From: Pectobacterium betavasculorum
GTDB taxonomy: Bacteria > Pseudomonadota > Gammaproteobacteria > Enterobacterales > Enterobacteriaceae
Reading direction: 5' to 3'
Assembly (NCBI RefSeq): GCF_000749845.1
Contig: NZ_JQHM01000008.1
Span: 1 to 64,000 of the forward strand
Length of the DNA: 64,000 nt
Shown here piece by piece: positions 1 to 7,858 of this stretch. A model generated the notes under the pieces. It was given only the letters and a program-made list of their open reading frames with translations, made no database searches and had not been told where the DNA came from. The translations under genes were made by a program, and so were the position numbers. Position 1 is the stretch's first letter, and each line of letters starts with the position of its first letter.

Positions 1-128
1 GCCAGACTCAGTGACAGGCTGAAAGGCCGGTTCAACCCCTCATCCAGCCTGAAATCCACCACCGCAAAGGTGCCTGCCTCCAGCGCGCCAACCTTTACGG
101 TGAACTGTAATCCTGTACTGTTTGCCAC
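1..128 (-). CDS. vgrG: VgrG (TssI) type VI secretion spike protein, N-terminal fragment cut by window edge
   Basis: The reverse strand reads a GTG start at 126-128 followed by [15 protein letters not shown] and, further on, [16 protein letters not shown], the typical N-terminus of enterobacterial VgrG proteins. A Shine-Dalgarno AAGGAGAG sits 6 bases before the GTG, which supports this start. Only 42 codons are in the window; the gene continues to the left. In the family, VgrG trimers form the needle tip of the type VI secretion system and carry or bind effectors. Whether this copy has a C-terminal effector domain cannot be seen. It is divergent from dkgA across a long intergenic region. Confidence 0.82.
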   Translation of the reverse strand, partial: MANSTGLQFTVKVGALEAGTFAVVDFRLDEGLNRPFSLSLSL

Positions 129-338
129 CTGCCCTCTCCTTACTGGCCGTTGCCATAGCTACCGCACACCTCGGATTCCCCCGAAGCGGCACGTCGCTAC
201 CCTGATGAAAATGAAAACCTGCGTTGTAATCTGAGTCTGCTCACACCACAACGTTGTTGAATAAGTGTGTGAACGTCCTGTTCTGTATAGCAATACTCAC
301 GCCAAAATTTATTTCATTGTTTTAAATGAAAAATAACT

Positions 339-485
339 TAACTCAAATTTTCATTAAGTAAAATTTGAGCAAGAAGTTGCGCAGACCTCGCGAAAAAACG
401 GCATCCATTGCGCAAAAAGTGATTTTCACCAAAAAGTGAGCAATAAATTGCGCAGAATGCGCACTTATTCTGAAAATTTGAGTTA
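339..485. repeat. Inverted repeat pair and direct TTGCGCA motifs in AT-rich intergenic region
   Basis: The 15-mer TAACTCAAATTTTCA at 339-353 recurs inverted at 471-485. Its core also forms a local perfect palindrome with 360-369 (10-bp arms 342-351 and 360-369, 8-base spacer). Between the arms TTGCGCA occurs three times, at 377-383, 408-414 and 448-454. No convincing gene lies here; an 87-codon reverse reading frame at 343-606 has no family resemblance. The region sits between divergent vgrG and dkgA and is probably regulatory DNA. Confidence 0.6.
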
Positions 486-580
486 TTGATGAATTGACCA
501 AAGGAATGACCGATTTAGAAGTGTTGTTTTGATAGTTATATATTAAATAAGGCGATAATTTACTCATCTTTGCGACAGGC

Positions 581-620
581 GTAAGTGAGCAATCACTTAC
601 ATGCATTATGCATAATGCAT
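581..620. promoter_or_regulatory. Two abutting perfect palindromes, candidate operator
   Basis: Positions 581-600 form a perfect stem GTAAGTGA/TCACTTAC around GCAA. Positions 601-620 are a perfect 20-bp palindrome, ATGCATTATGCATAATGCAT. They lie back to back with no spacer, about 130 bases upstream of the dkgA promoter and in the upstream region of vgrG. The GTAAGTGA..TCACTTAC half resembles operators of TetR-type repressors, but the protein that binds is unknown. Confidence 0.45.
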
Positions 621-727
621 TAGCTTGATTTCATCAGACAACATATAGCCGACGAATTTTTCTACTAGACTGAAATCATATGCCTGTTCCTGAGAGGGAT
701 CGCGTTCCTCTCTGTCCATGATATGAA

Positions 728-756
728 CAGGTCGCCCATCCAGTTAAGCCTATAAT
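728..756 (+). promoter_or_regulatory. Candidate sigma-70 promoter of dkgA
   Basis: A perfect -10 box TATAAT is at 751-756, 36 bases before the dkgA ATG. The -35 region around 728-733 is poor. Just upstream a nested stem could form: CCTGTTC at 683-689 with GAACAGG at 725-731, and an inner GAGAGG/CCTCTC. This could be an activator site compensating for the weak -35. Confidence 0.5.
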
Positions 757-792
757 ACGTTTATGGGTTAACGGATATAGAAGGAGAATGAG

Positions 793-1620
793 ATGACGCA
801 ACCGAAAGTGAAGCTGGCGGACGGTAATATCATGCCCCAGCTAGGCCTTGGGGTCTGGCGGGCAAGCAGTGAAGACACGGCGATCGCCGTAACTGAAGCA
901 TTGTCCATCGGTTATCGGGCGATCGATACCGCCGCGATTTATAAGAATGAAGAAGCGGTCGGTCAGGCGCTAAGTTCCGCAAATCTACCGCGTGAAGAAG
1001 TATTCATCACCACCAAGCTCTGGAATGGCGATCACACCGATCCGCAAAAGGCACTGGAAGAGAGCCTGCGAAAACTGCGGTTAGATTATATCGATCTCTA
1101 CCTGATTCATTGGCCGCTCCCACAGCAGAATACCTTCGTAGATGCCTGGCGTGGACTCATCAAACTTCAGGAGCAAGGTCTGGCTAAAAGTATCGGCGTC
1201 AGTAACTTCCATATTCACCACTTACAGCGGCTAAAAGAAGAAACGGGCGTATTGCCGGTCATCGATCAGGTTGAACTGCACCCGCTTCTCCAGCAAAAAC
1301 AGCTTCATGCCTGGAATGCTACACACCATATCCAGACTGAATCCTGGAGCCCGCTGGCGCAAGGTGGCGAAGGGGTCTTTGATCATCCCATTATCCGTAA
1401 ACTGGCGATGAAATACGGGAAAACACCGGCACAGATTGTCATCCGCTGGCATCTGGACAGTGGACTCGTGGTGATACCTAAATCGGTGACGCCTACACGT
1501 ATCAAGGAAAACTTCGAGGTGTTTGATTTCCGTCTGGATAAAGACGAGCTGGGTGAAATTGCCAAGCTGGACAGCGGAAAACGCCTGGGATCGGATCCTG
1601 ACGAACCAAGAAACGACTGA
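793..1620 (+). CDS. dkgA: 2,5-diketo-D-gluconic acid reductase A (aldo/keto reductase)
   Basis: A 275-residue cytoplasmic NADPH-dependent aldo/keto reductase, the same length as E. coli DkgA and closely similar throughout (for example the segment HAWNATH.IQTESWSPLAQG near residues 172-190). The family tetrad is visible as Asp45, Tyr50, Lys75 and His106 (IHWP), and the C-terminal IPKSVTP cofactor-binding motif is present. DkgA reduces 2,5-diketogluconate to 2-keto-L-gulonate and also methylglyoxal and other small carbonyls; soft-rot bacteria meet ketogluconates and pectin-derived sugars in plants. The ATG at 793 follows AAGGAGA by a good spacing. The gene stands alone and ends in a strong terminator. 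Confidence 0.95.
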   Translation: MTQPKVKLADGNIMPQLGLGVWRASSEDTAIAVTEALSIGYRAIDTAAIYKNEEAVGQALSSANLPREEVFITTKLWNGDHTDPQKALEESLRKLRLDYIDLYLIHWPLPQQNTFVDAWRGLIKLQEQGLAKSIGVSNFHIHHLQRLKEETGVLPVIDQVELHPLLQQKQLHAWNATHHIQTESWSPLAQGGEGVFDHPIIRKLAMKYGKTPAQIVIRWHLDSGLVVIPKSVTPTRIKENFEVFDFRLDKDELGEIAKLDSGKRLGSDPDEPRND

Positions 1621-1630
1621 TCCACCGTTG

Positions 1631-1660
1631 ATGCCAGCATTCATAATGCTGGCATTTTTC
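1631..1660 (+). terminator. Rho-independent terminator of dkgA
   Basis: A perfect stem ATGCCAGCAT/ATGCTGGCAT with loop TCATA is followed by a short T-run (TTTTTCC). It starts 10 bases after the dkgA stop. The convergent GntR gene ends immediately beyond it, so the stem may serve both directions. Confidence 0.88.
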
Positions 1661-1662
1661 CT

Positions 1663-2400
1663 CTAATCGGCAAATTGAATTTCATACACATCGCTACGGC
1701 AGTGCGCTTCGCTGTACTCCAATAGTTCGCCCTGTTCGTTATAAACATGCAGTTGGCAATACAGCACAGGAGTCTCCGCCGCGATACCAAGAAGCGCCGC
1801 GATTTCTGCTGAGCAGGCAATTGCTTTGAAACGATAGCGTTTTTTGTCCGGTGTAATCCCATGCGTCATCCAGTATTGATAGAGCGACTGTTCGAGAGCT
1901 TCTGGGTCGGGTAAGAATTGTTGCGGAATCCAGGTTGTTTCCAGCGAAACCGGTTCGTCATTACTAAGCCGGACACGCCGCAGATAGGTAACAGCTTCGC
2001 CTTCTGGCAGAGACATTTTTTCCGAGATGCTAGCAGGCGGAATCTGTATTGCTCTCTCTAACCAGAGGCTGCCAGCGATACCGCCTTGTTTCAGCACAAG
2101 CGCGGTGAACCCTTCATCCTCAGCACTCAAGGCATAGTTAAGCCGCTGGGTAACGCGGGTTCCCACTCCCTGCTGGCGAACAACCAGCCCTTTTTCTTCC
2201 AACAGCGACAGGGAGCGGGAAACCGTCACGCGCGATAACCCCAGTTGTTGCGCAATCAATCGTTCAGCAGGTAAAAACTGGCCTGACAACACCTTACGAC
2301 GACCGATTTCTGATTCAAGCAACGACGCGAGCTGCATGTAGCGAGGCGCCGACGGCGCTCCAGCCAGCTGCTCCCTGACCCAAAGCAGTAATTCCCGCAT
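1663..2400 (-). CDS. GntR-family transcriptional regulator with UTRA ligand domain
   Basis: A 245-residue protein with an N-terminal winged helix-turn-helix (about residues 18-85, including LPAERLIAQQLGLSRVTVSR) and a C-terminal UTRA effector-binding domain (about 95-240, with the typical LRRVRL and EYSEAHCRSDVYEI ending). This is the HutC subfamily of GntR regulators, usually repressors released by a small sugar, sugar phosphate or amino acid derivative. No metabolic operon is adjacent, so the ligand and targets are unknown. It lies 360 bases downstream of ftsP on the same strand and converges on dkgA. No close named E. coli counterpart is recognised. Confidence 0.85.
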   Translation of the reverse strand: MRELLLWVREQLAGAPSAPRYMQLASLLESEIGRRKVLSGQFLPAERLIAQQLGLSRVTVSRSLSLLEEKGLVVRQQGVGTRVTQRLNYALSAEDEGFTALVLKQGGIAGSLWLERAIQIPPASISEKMSLPEGEAVTYLRRVRLSNDEPVSLETTWIPQQFLPDPEALEQSLYQYWMTHGITPDKKRYRFKAIACSAEIAALLGIAAETPVLYCQLHVYNEQGELLEYSEAHCRSDVYEIQFAD

Positions 2401-2760
2401 AGTGCAGCCTTTTTTAGTGACGCAGCGTCTGGCTACGTACAGGTTAAAACAGAAGTGAACCTGATTTCATGGCGAAACGAAACGTTCTGACTCTGAAATT
2501 GTTGTAATAAGAAATGTTTTTTAGCACTCATCAGACACGGAATAGCACACGCCCGAATGGCAACTTACCTTAATTCAGAGCAACATCAATATATAAGGTA
2601 TCGTCCGCACGGCTCAGCATCTTTAATTTTGGTTTGCCTGAATAGAGGTGGATCACACTAAAAAACAACTGGGCATCGGAAACATCTCGGTCAACGAGGT
2701 TGCCGTAACATTGGTCACGGCTGAGGGATAACGGCAGAAGATGACTGACGGGCTATAGAT
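2401..2760. other. Intergenic region between ftsP end and the GntR gene start, no gene seen
   Basis: 360 bases without a credible reading frame. It must hold the promoter of the minus-strand GntR regulator, but no strong -10/-35 pair or clear GntR operator (GT-N-AC type palindrome) stands out. No obvious hairpin terminator for ftsP is visible either. Confidence 0.5.
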
Positions 2761-4176
2761 TTACATCGCTGACTGTACGATGAGCTGCCCTGTCGAGCCG
2801 CGATCGGCCAGTTCCAGCGTCTGGCTGTAATACAGGAAGGGGAATACCATTGAGGAAGGTTGCATGAAATAAACCAGCAGCTCGACATCATTATCCACCC
2901 AGACTGTATCTTTCCAGCCGCTGTCTTCCACTGCCGGTGGACGACCATTCGCGCTGCGCACCAGGAATTTTACGCCCTGAATGTGGAAAGCCTGCGGCGT
3001 GTCGGCGTGAATAATCCAGCGTTCACAGCGGCCAAGCTGGGTCTGCACATCGGCACGTGTCGTGTCCCACATCGCGCCATTGATGCCGGGTAAGCTATCG
3101 CCCAGACGGAATTCTCGCGTGCGGCTGATGCTGCCTTCAATAATGTTATCCGCCAGCAAACGCATCGGAAGGTTGTCCGTTACCAATGGCAACAACCCCG
3201 TCGGCTTAAGCGTCAGTATTTGGGTAGAAATCAGTATGCTGGAAGGCTCAAACAGCCCACGTAGGCGATCCATAATCCCGGCAGACTCACCGGCCGCCAG
3301 CGTGACTTCTTCGCCTTGCGACATGTCGATCAGAATTTCACGTCGTTCACCGGGCGCGAGAGAAAGCTGGCTCACGGCCATCGGTGCAGGTAGCAGCCCT
3401 TGATCGCTGGCGATCACGTGCATCGCTCGACCATCGCTTAATCGCATGAGGTAACGACGAGAGTTAGATGCATTCAGCAATCTCAGTCGAACCCAGCCAC
3501 GGGAAACCTCAACAAAGGGGCTTTGGACGCCGTTAACTAGCAGAGAGTCCCCCACGAATCCACCGCTAGAAGGCGGGTTATAGAGAGGCACACCAAAGTT
3601 ATCCAGTCTTTTATCCTGAATAATCAATGGGAAATCATCAACACCGTAGTGATTGGGAAGCGGTAGGGATTTACTGATGCTGTCTTCCACCAGCCATAGC
3701 CCAGCCAACCCGTTGTAAATATGAGGTGCCATGCGGTTAGGCGTATTCGCATGATACCAGCAGGTCGCCGACGGCTGACGAATCGGCAACACGGGTGACC
3801 AATCACCGCCTGGAGAAATAATACGAGCAGCACCCCCCATCAGCGGCCCTGGCACCTGCAATCCGCCAATTGTCATCGCAACAGGCTCGTTCAGGCGATT
3901 GCTGTAAATTAGCTTAACGTCATCGCCGTCATATACCCGAACCGTCGGCCCTAAATAACGGCCATTGATTCCCCAAATGGATGTTTTACGGTCACTGGAA
4001 AACGCCCAATGGGCACGTTGCATGGTCAGAAAAAGAGGCTGGCCTCGGCGCGATTCCAGTAATGGCGGTATCGGCAATGCGTCGGGACTCCCACTGGCCT
4101 TCGCAGCCAGTGGCGTCATACCTGCACATAACGCAAGACCCGATGCCTGAATAAACTGACGTCGGCTGAGTGACAT
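2761..4176 (-). CDS. ftsP: Cell division protein FtsP (SufI), periplasmic cupredoxin-fold protein
   Basis: 471 residues with a twin-arginine signal peptide at the N-terminus (SRRQFIQASGLALCAG), so it is exported folded through the Tat pathway. Three cupredoxin-like domains follow, as in multicopper oxidases, but the copper-binding His pattern is replaced (CWYHANTPNRMAPH), as in E. coli FtsP. In E. coli the protein stabilises the divisome under stress. It lies downstream of plsC and parC on the same strand, as in E. coli. A long perfect inverted repeat separates it from plsC. Confidence 0.94.
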   Translation of the reverse strand: MSLSRRQFIQASGLALCAGMTPLAAKASGSPDALPIPPLLESRRGQPLFLTMQRAHWAFSSDRKTSIWGINGRYLGPTVRVYDGDDVKLIYSNRLNEPVAMTIGGLQVPGPLMGGAARIISPGGDWSPVLPIRQPSATCWYHANTPNRMAPHIYNGLAGLWLVEDSISKSLPLPNHYGVDDFPLIIQDKRLDNFGVPLYNPPSSGGFVGDSLLVNGVQSPFVEVSRGWVRLRLLNASNSRRYLMRLSDGRAMHVIASDQGLLPAPMAVSQLSLAPGERREILIDMSQGEEVTLAAGESAGIMDRLRGLFEPSSILISTQILTLKPTGLLPLVTDNLPMRLLADNIIEGSISRTREFRLGDSLPGINGAMWDTTRADVQTQLGRCERWIIHADTPQAFHIQGVKFLVRSANGRPPAVEDSGWKDTVWVDNDVELLVYFMQPSSMVFPFLYYSQTLELADRGSTGQLIVQSAM

Positions 4177-4215
4177 AATGACTCCGTGAATTCATTAACC
4201 GTAAGCAAAGTTTAA

Positions 4216-4263
4216 CTTCCGATTATTTATTTCGACTATGTATTCGAAATAAATAATCGGAAG
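4216..4263. repeat. Perfect 20-bp-arm inverted repeat between plsC and ftsP
   Basis: The left arm 4216-4235 begins CTTCCGATTATTTATTT and is exactly reverse-complementary to 4244-4263; the loop is 8 bases (CTATGTAT). The arms are AT-rich and no long T-run follows on the minus strand, so it is not a classical terminator. It could be an mRNA processing or attenuation hairpin in a plsC-ftsP transcript, or a remnant of a small mobile repeat. Confidence 0.75.
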
Positions 4264-4290
4264 AAATAATCCAATAACCGATGGGTAAAC

Positions 4291-5028
4291 TTATTTTTTG
4301 CCCGTCGCTTCGCGTGCCGCGACTTCCGCATCCAACTCCGCAATCTTGGCGGCCATCACATCATGGCAATGCGTAGCCAGTTCGCGAACCTGCTCTTTGG
4401 TATACGCACGGGTATCAATGGGTGGCAACATTTCGACGATCACCAGGCCGTTATTCCAGCGATTCAATTTCACCTTATTGCTGGTAGTAGAAACACAAAT
4501 CGGCACAATCGGCACGTCTGCGCTAATCGCGGCATGAAAAGCGCCGGTTTTAAATGGCAGCAGGCCACGTCCACGGCTACGTGTACCTTCTGGGAACATC
4601 CAGATAGACGTATTGCGCTCTTTAATATGCTTTACCACCTGAGCGATGGTGCCATGCGCTTTGGCTCGGTTTTCGCGATCAATCAGCAGATTGCCCGTCA
4701 GCCAGTAGAGTGGCCCAAAGAACGGAATCCACAGCAGGCTTTTCTTACCCACGGTAACAGTACGGGGCTGAACCGCGCTGGATACCGTGACCATATCGTA
4801 GTTATTCTGATGATTGGCGATATAGATGCAGTTGCCGTAATGCGCCGCTTCTTCCGGTATCCGCATTTCTACTTTCAGGCCAAACACCACGGACAAGCGA
4901 CCAAAAAGATGGCCAAAAGTCGCTACGTGGCGGGGATTTCGAGGGCTGAACAGGCAGTAAAACAAGCCAAAAATACAGATCAAAATCGAAAAAATAACGA
5001 CAACAAAAAAACGCAAAATGGATAACAT
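4291..5028 (-). CDS. plsC: 1-acylglycerol-3-phosphate O-acyltransferase
   Basis: A 245-residue inner-membrane enzyme that makes phosphatidic acid by acylating lysophosphatidic acid at position 2. One N-terminal membrane segment (about residues 6-27) is followed by the acyltransferase domain with the catalytic H(X4)D motif in NHQNNYD, and the substrate-binding FPEGTRSRG motif. Length and sequence match E. coli PlsC. It lies between parC and ftsP, in the conserved order. A terminator separates it from parC, so it probably has its own promoter in 5029-5120. Confidence 0.96.
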   Translation of the reverse strand: MLSILRFFVVVIFSILICIFGLFYCLFSPRNPRHVATFGHLFGRLSVVFGLKVEMRIPEEAAHYGNCIYIANHQNNYDMVTVSSAVQPRTVTVGKKSLLWIPFFGPLYWLTGNLLIDRENRAKAHGTIAQVVKHIKERNTSIWMFPEGTRSRGRGLLPFKTGAFHAAISADVPIVPICVSTTSNKVKLNRWNNGLVIVEMLPPIDTRAYTKEQVRELATHCHDVMAAKIAELDAEVAAREATGKK

Positions 5029-5119
5029 AGCAACCTCATTAGCCGACAGCCGCCGCTAGTATAGCGATTTCGCGCTAAAACACACGGTGATTCAATTTGC
5101 TGCAAGATGGCAACCGGAA

Positions 5120-5150
5120 ATCAAAGAAAGGCGGTAAACACCGCCTTTCT
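5120..5150 (-). terminator. Rho-independent terminator of parC
   Basis: An 11-bp stem AGAAAGGCGGT/ACCGCCTTTCT with a 4-base loop, followed on the minus strand by TTGATTT. It begins 28 bases after the parC stop and precedes plsC. Confidence 0.8.
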
Positions 5151-5177
5151 CAACATGCACATGACAATATGGAGGAA

Positions 5178-7448
5178 TTATTCTTCGCTGCTGCCGGTGC
5201 TAATCTGCTGTGGTGCATCCACCTCAATTCGGTCGATGCGCTGTAGCCCACGCAGCAATGTGCCTTTCCGTCCGCGCTCCCCTTGATACTTCTGAAGCTC
5301 GTTCGGACGCAGCACCAGCTTACGCTTGCCGAAGTACAGCGTGACGGAAGCCTGTGGTGGCAGCAGATACAGCCAGGTCAGACGGTCTTTACCTTCCGCA
5401 AAATCAGCCGAGGAGATGGACACAATCTTGTTGCCCTTGCCTTTCGACAGTTGAGGCAGATCGGAGACAGGGAACAGCAGCATTCTGCCCGCGGCGGTGA
5501 TCGCCATCAGCAGGTTATCCTCGCCCTTGATCTCGATCGGTGCCAGCGCCTTCGCGTTATCCGGCAGCGTAATAATCGCTTTACCTGCGCGGTTACGCGC
5601 CACCAGATCGTTGAAGGTACAGACGAAGCCATAACCCGCATCCGATGCCATCAGCAACGGCTGATCGTCTGCGGCCATCAGCACCTGTTCAATCGTCGCA
5701 CCCGGCGGCGGTGTGAGTTTGCCCGTCAGTGGCTCACCTTGACCACGCGCAGAAGGCAGGCTGATCGGATCCAGCGCATAGCTACGACCCGTGGAGTCAA
5801 TAAACACCACGGGCTGATTGCTCTTGCCTTTAGCAGCGGCGCGGAAGCTATCGCCCGCTTTATAGCTTAGTCCGGCAGGATCGATGTCATGCCCTTTCGC
5901 GCTACGTACCCAGCCCATTTCCGATAGCACGATAGTCACCGGTTCAGACGGTACAAAGTCGTGTTCACTCATCGCTTTCGCTTCGCCACGTTCATGTAGC
6001 GGCGAACGACGATCGTCACCATAGGCTTGCGCATCCGCCTGAATTTCTTTCTTAATCAGATTGCTAAGCTTACGCTCTGACGCCAACAGCGCTTGCAGTT
6101 GATCGCGCTCTTTGGCCAGATCGTCCTGCTCGCCGCGGATTTTCATCTCTTCCAGCTTGGCCAAGTGCCGTAATTTCAGCTCCAGAATCGCTTCAGCCTG
6201 TGTTTCACTCAGGCTGAACTGGCGCATCAAAACGGGCTTCGGCTCATCTTCCGTACGGATGATATGAATCACCTCGTCAATATTCAGGAACGCAATCAGC
6301 AAGCCTTCAAGGATATGCAGGCGCTTGAGCACTTTTTCCAGACGGTAGTTTAGCCGGCGGCACACGGTGTCGCGACGGAATACCAGCCACTCGCTCAGGA
6401 TTTCGACCAGCCCTTTCACGCTGGGGCGACCATCCAGACCGATCATGTTCATGTTAACGCGATAGCTCTTTTCCAGATCGGTAGTCGCGAACAGATGATT
6501 CATCACCTGATCCATATCGATACGGTTTGAGCGCGGCACCAGCACCAGGCGGGTTGGATTCTCGTGATCGGATTCATCACGCAGGTCTTCCACCATCGGC
6601 AGCTTCTTCGCACGCATCTGGCTGGCAATCTGTTCCAGCACTTTGGCACCAGAAACCTGATGCGGTAGCGCGGTAATCACGACATCGCCGTCTTCTTTCT
6701 TCCAGACCGCGCGCATCCGCACCGAACCACGACCGTTCTGGTAAAGTTTGCGCACTTCATCACGCGGCGTGATGATTTCAGCTTCCGTAGGAAAATCCGG
6801 CCCCTGCACATGTTGGAGCAAATCTTCCAGCGAGGCTTTCGGGTTTTCCAGCAGCATGACGGCGGCAGCAGCGACTTCACGCACGTTATGCGGTGGAATA
6901 TCCGTTGCCATCCCGACGGCGATCCCGGTGGTGCCGTTCAACAGAATATTCGGCAGACGCGCGGGCAGCATCTTCGGCTCTTGCATCGTGCCGTCAAAAT
7001 TCGGGGTGTAATCGACCGTGCCCTGCCCTAACTCTGAGAGCAGCACTTCCGCGTATTTGGACAACCGCGATTCGGTATAACGCATGGCGGCGAACGATTT
7101 CGGGTCGTCCGGTGCCCCCCAGTTCCCCTGACCATCCACCAGCGGGTAGCGGTAAGAGAACGGCTGCGCCATCAACACCATCGCTTCATAGCAGGCGCTG
7201 TCACCGTGCGGATGGTATTTACCCAATACGTCACCCACGGTACGGGCGGATTTTTTAAATTTGGCGCTGGCATTCAGTCCCAGCTCGGACATCGCATACA
7301 CAATGCGACGCTGCACAGGTTTCAGGCCATCGCCAATGAACGGCAATGCCCTGTCCATGATGACGTACATGGAATAATTCAGGTATGCATTTTCGGTAAA
7401 CGTGCGCAGCGCAAGGCTTTCTGCGCCGTCATGAGTCATCTCACTCAT
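5178..7448 (-). CDS. parC: DNA topoisomerase IV subunit A
   Basis: 756 residues, close to E. coli ParC (752). The breakage-reunion domain contains the catalytic Tyr124 in AAMRYTESR and the quinolone-region motif [10 protein letters not shown] with Ser84 and Glu88, the wild-type, drug-sensitive residues at the E. coli Ser80/Glu84 positions. The C-terminal beta-propeller DNA-wrapping domain follows from about residue 500. With ParE (17378-19273) it forms the A2B2 enzyme that unlinks daughter chromosomes. Here parC and parE are about 10 kb apart, separated by an iron receptor and a sugar locus. Confidence 0.98.
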   Translation of the reverse strand: MSEMTHDGAESLALRTFTENAYLNYSMYVIMDRALPFIGDGLKPVQRRIVYAMSELGLNASAKFKKSARTVGDVLGKYHPHGDSACYEAMVLMAQPFSYRYPLVDGQGNWGAPDDPKSFAAMRYTESRLSKYAEVLLSELGQGTVDYTPNFDGTMQEPKMLPARLPNILLNGTTGIAVGMATDIPPHNVREVAAAAVMLLENPKASLEDLLQHVQGPDFPTEAEIITPRDEVRKLYQNGRGSVRMRAVWKKEDGDVVITALPHQVSGAKVLEQIASQMRAKKLPMVEDLRDESDHENPTRLVLVPRSNRIDMDQVMNHLFATTDLEKSYRVNMNMIGLDGRPSVKGLVEILSEWLVFRRDTVCRRLNYRLEKVLKRLHILEGLLIAFLNIDEVIHIIRTEDEPKPVLMRQFSLSETQAEAILELKLRHLAKLEEMKIRGEQDDLAKERDQLQALLASERKLSNLIKKEIQADAQAYGDDRRSPLHERGEAKAMSEHDFVPSEPVTIVLSEMGWVRSAKGHDIDPAGLSYKAGDSFRAAAKGKSNQPVVFIDSTGRSYALDPISLPSARGQGEPLTGKLTPPPGATIEQVLMAADDQPLLMASDAGYGFVCTFNDLVARNRAGKAIITLPDNAKALAPIEIKGEDNLLMAITAAGRMLLFPVSDLPQLSKGKGNKIVSISSADFAEGKDRLTWLYLLPPQASVTLYFGKRKLVLRPNELQKYQGERGRKGTLLRGLQRIDRIEVDAPQQISTGSSEE

Positions 7449-7708
7449 TTATCTCACTTTCCTCACATCGCGGCGCGATTGTTACGCTTTCCGACACGCC
7501 ATAGCGGCGGTATGTTTGGCGGGAATAGTACCTTATCTGATGAGGTGATGTCACAGGGAACAACGTCGCGACGCCTTTAGGCGATTTAGAATATCTTGCC
7601 ATTCAAGCAGCGTTTCATCGGTTAAAGCGCAAACGCAGTCTGCTTTAGACTTTGATAGCAAACATACCGTTTCATTAAGAATTATTCATCATCATTGCCG
7701 CTTCAAAC

Positions 7709-7745
7709 GATAATGATTAACATATTGATAATAATTATCATTACC
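7709..7745. promoter_or_regulatory. Tandem Fur boxes upstream of the TonB-dependent receptor
   Basis: Positions 7727-7745 (GATAATAATTATCATTACC) match 16 of 19 bases of the Fur consensus GATAATGATAATCATTATC. An overlapping second site at 7709-7727 begins with a perfect GATAATGAT. They lie about 115-150 bases before the receptor start, as expected for iron-repressed transcription by the Fur repressor. The rest of the 410-base parC/receptor gap shows no gene. Confidence 0.8.
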
Positions 7746-7858
7746 ACATGATAATTAATGTTATTCGCCGTTTTGCATTTCCCTTGCAGACGTTAGTTAC
7801 CAGCACGCCATGTTTCCTCACGCCGCTGGTCAGAACAACCTTATAGCAGAGTATCATT

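Noticed and set aside
343-606. 87-codon reverse reading frame in the vgrG-dkgA gap
   Set aside because: AT-rich, no ribosome site, no recognisable family, and it covers palindromic regulatory-looking DNA.
4363-5025. 220-codon antisense frame over plsC
   Set aside because: plsC has full motifs and family length; the opposite frame has none.
5178-7448. Quinolone-resistance substitution in parC
   Set aside because: Ser84 and Glu88 are the wild-type residues.
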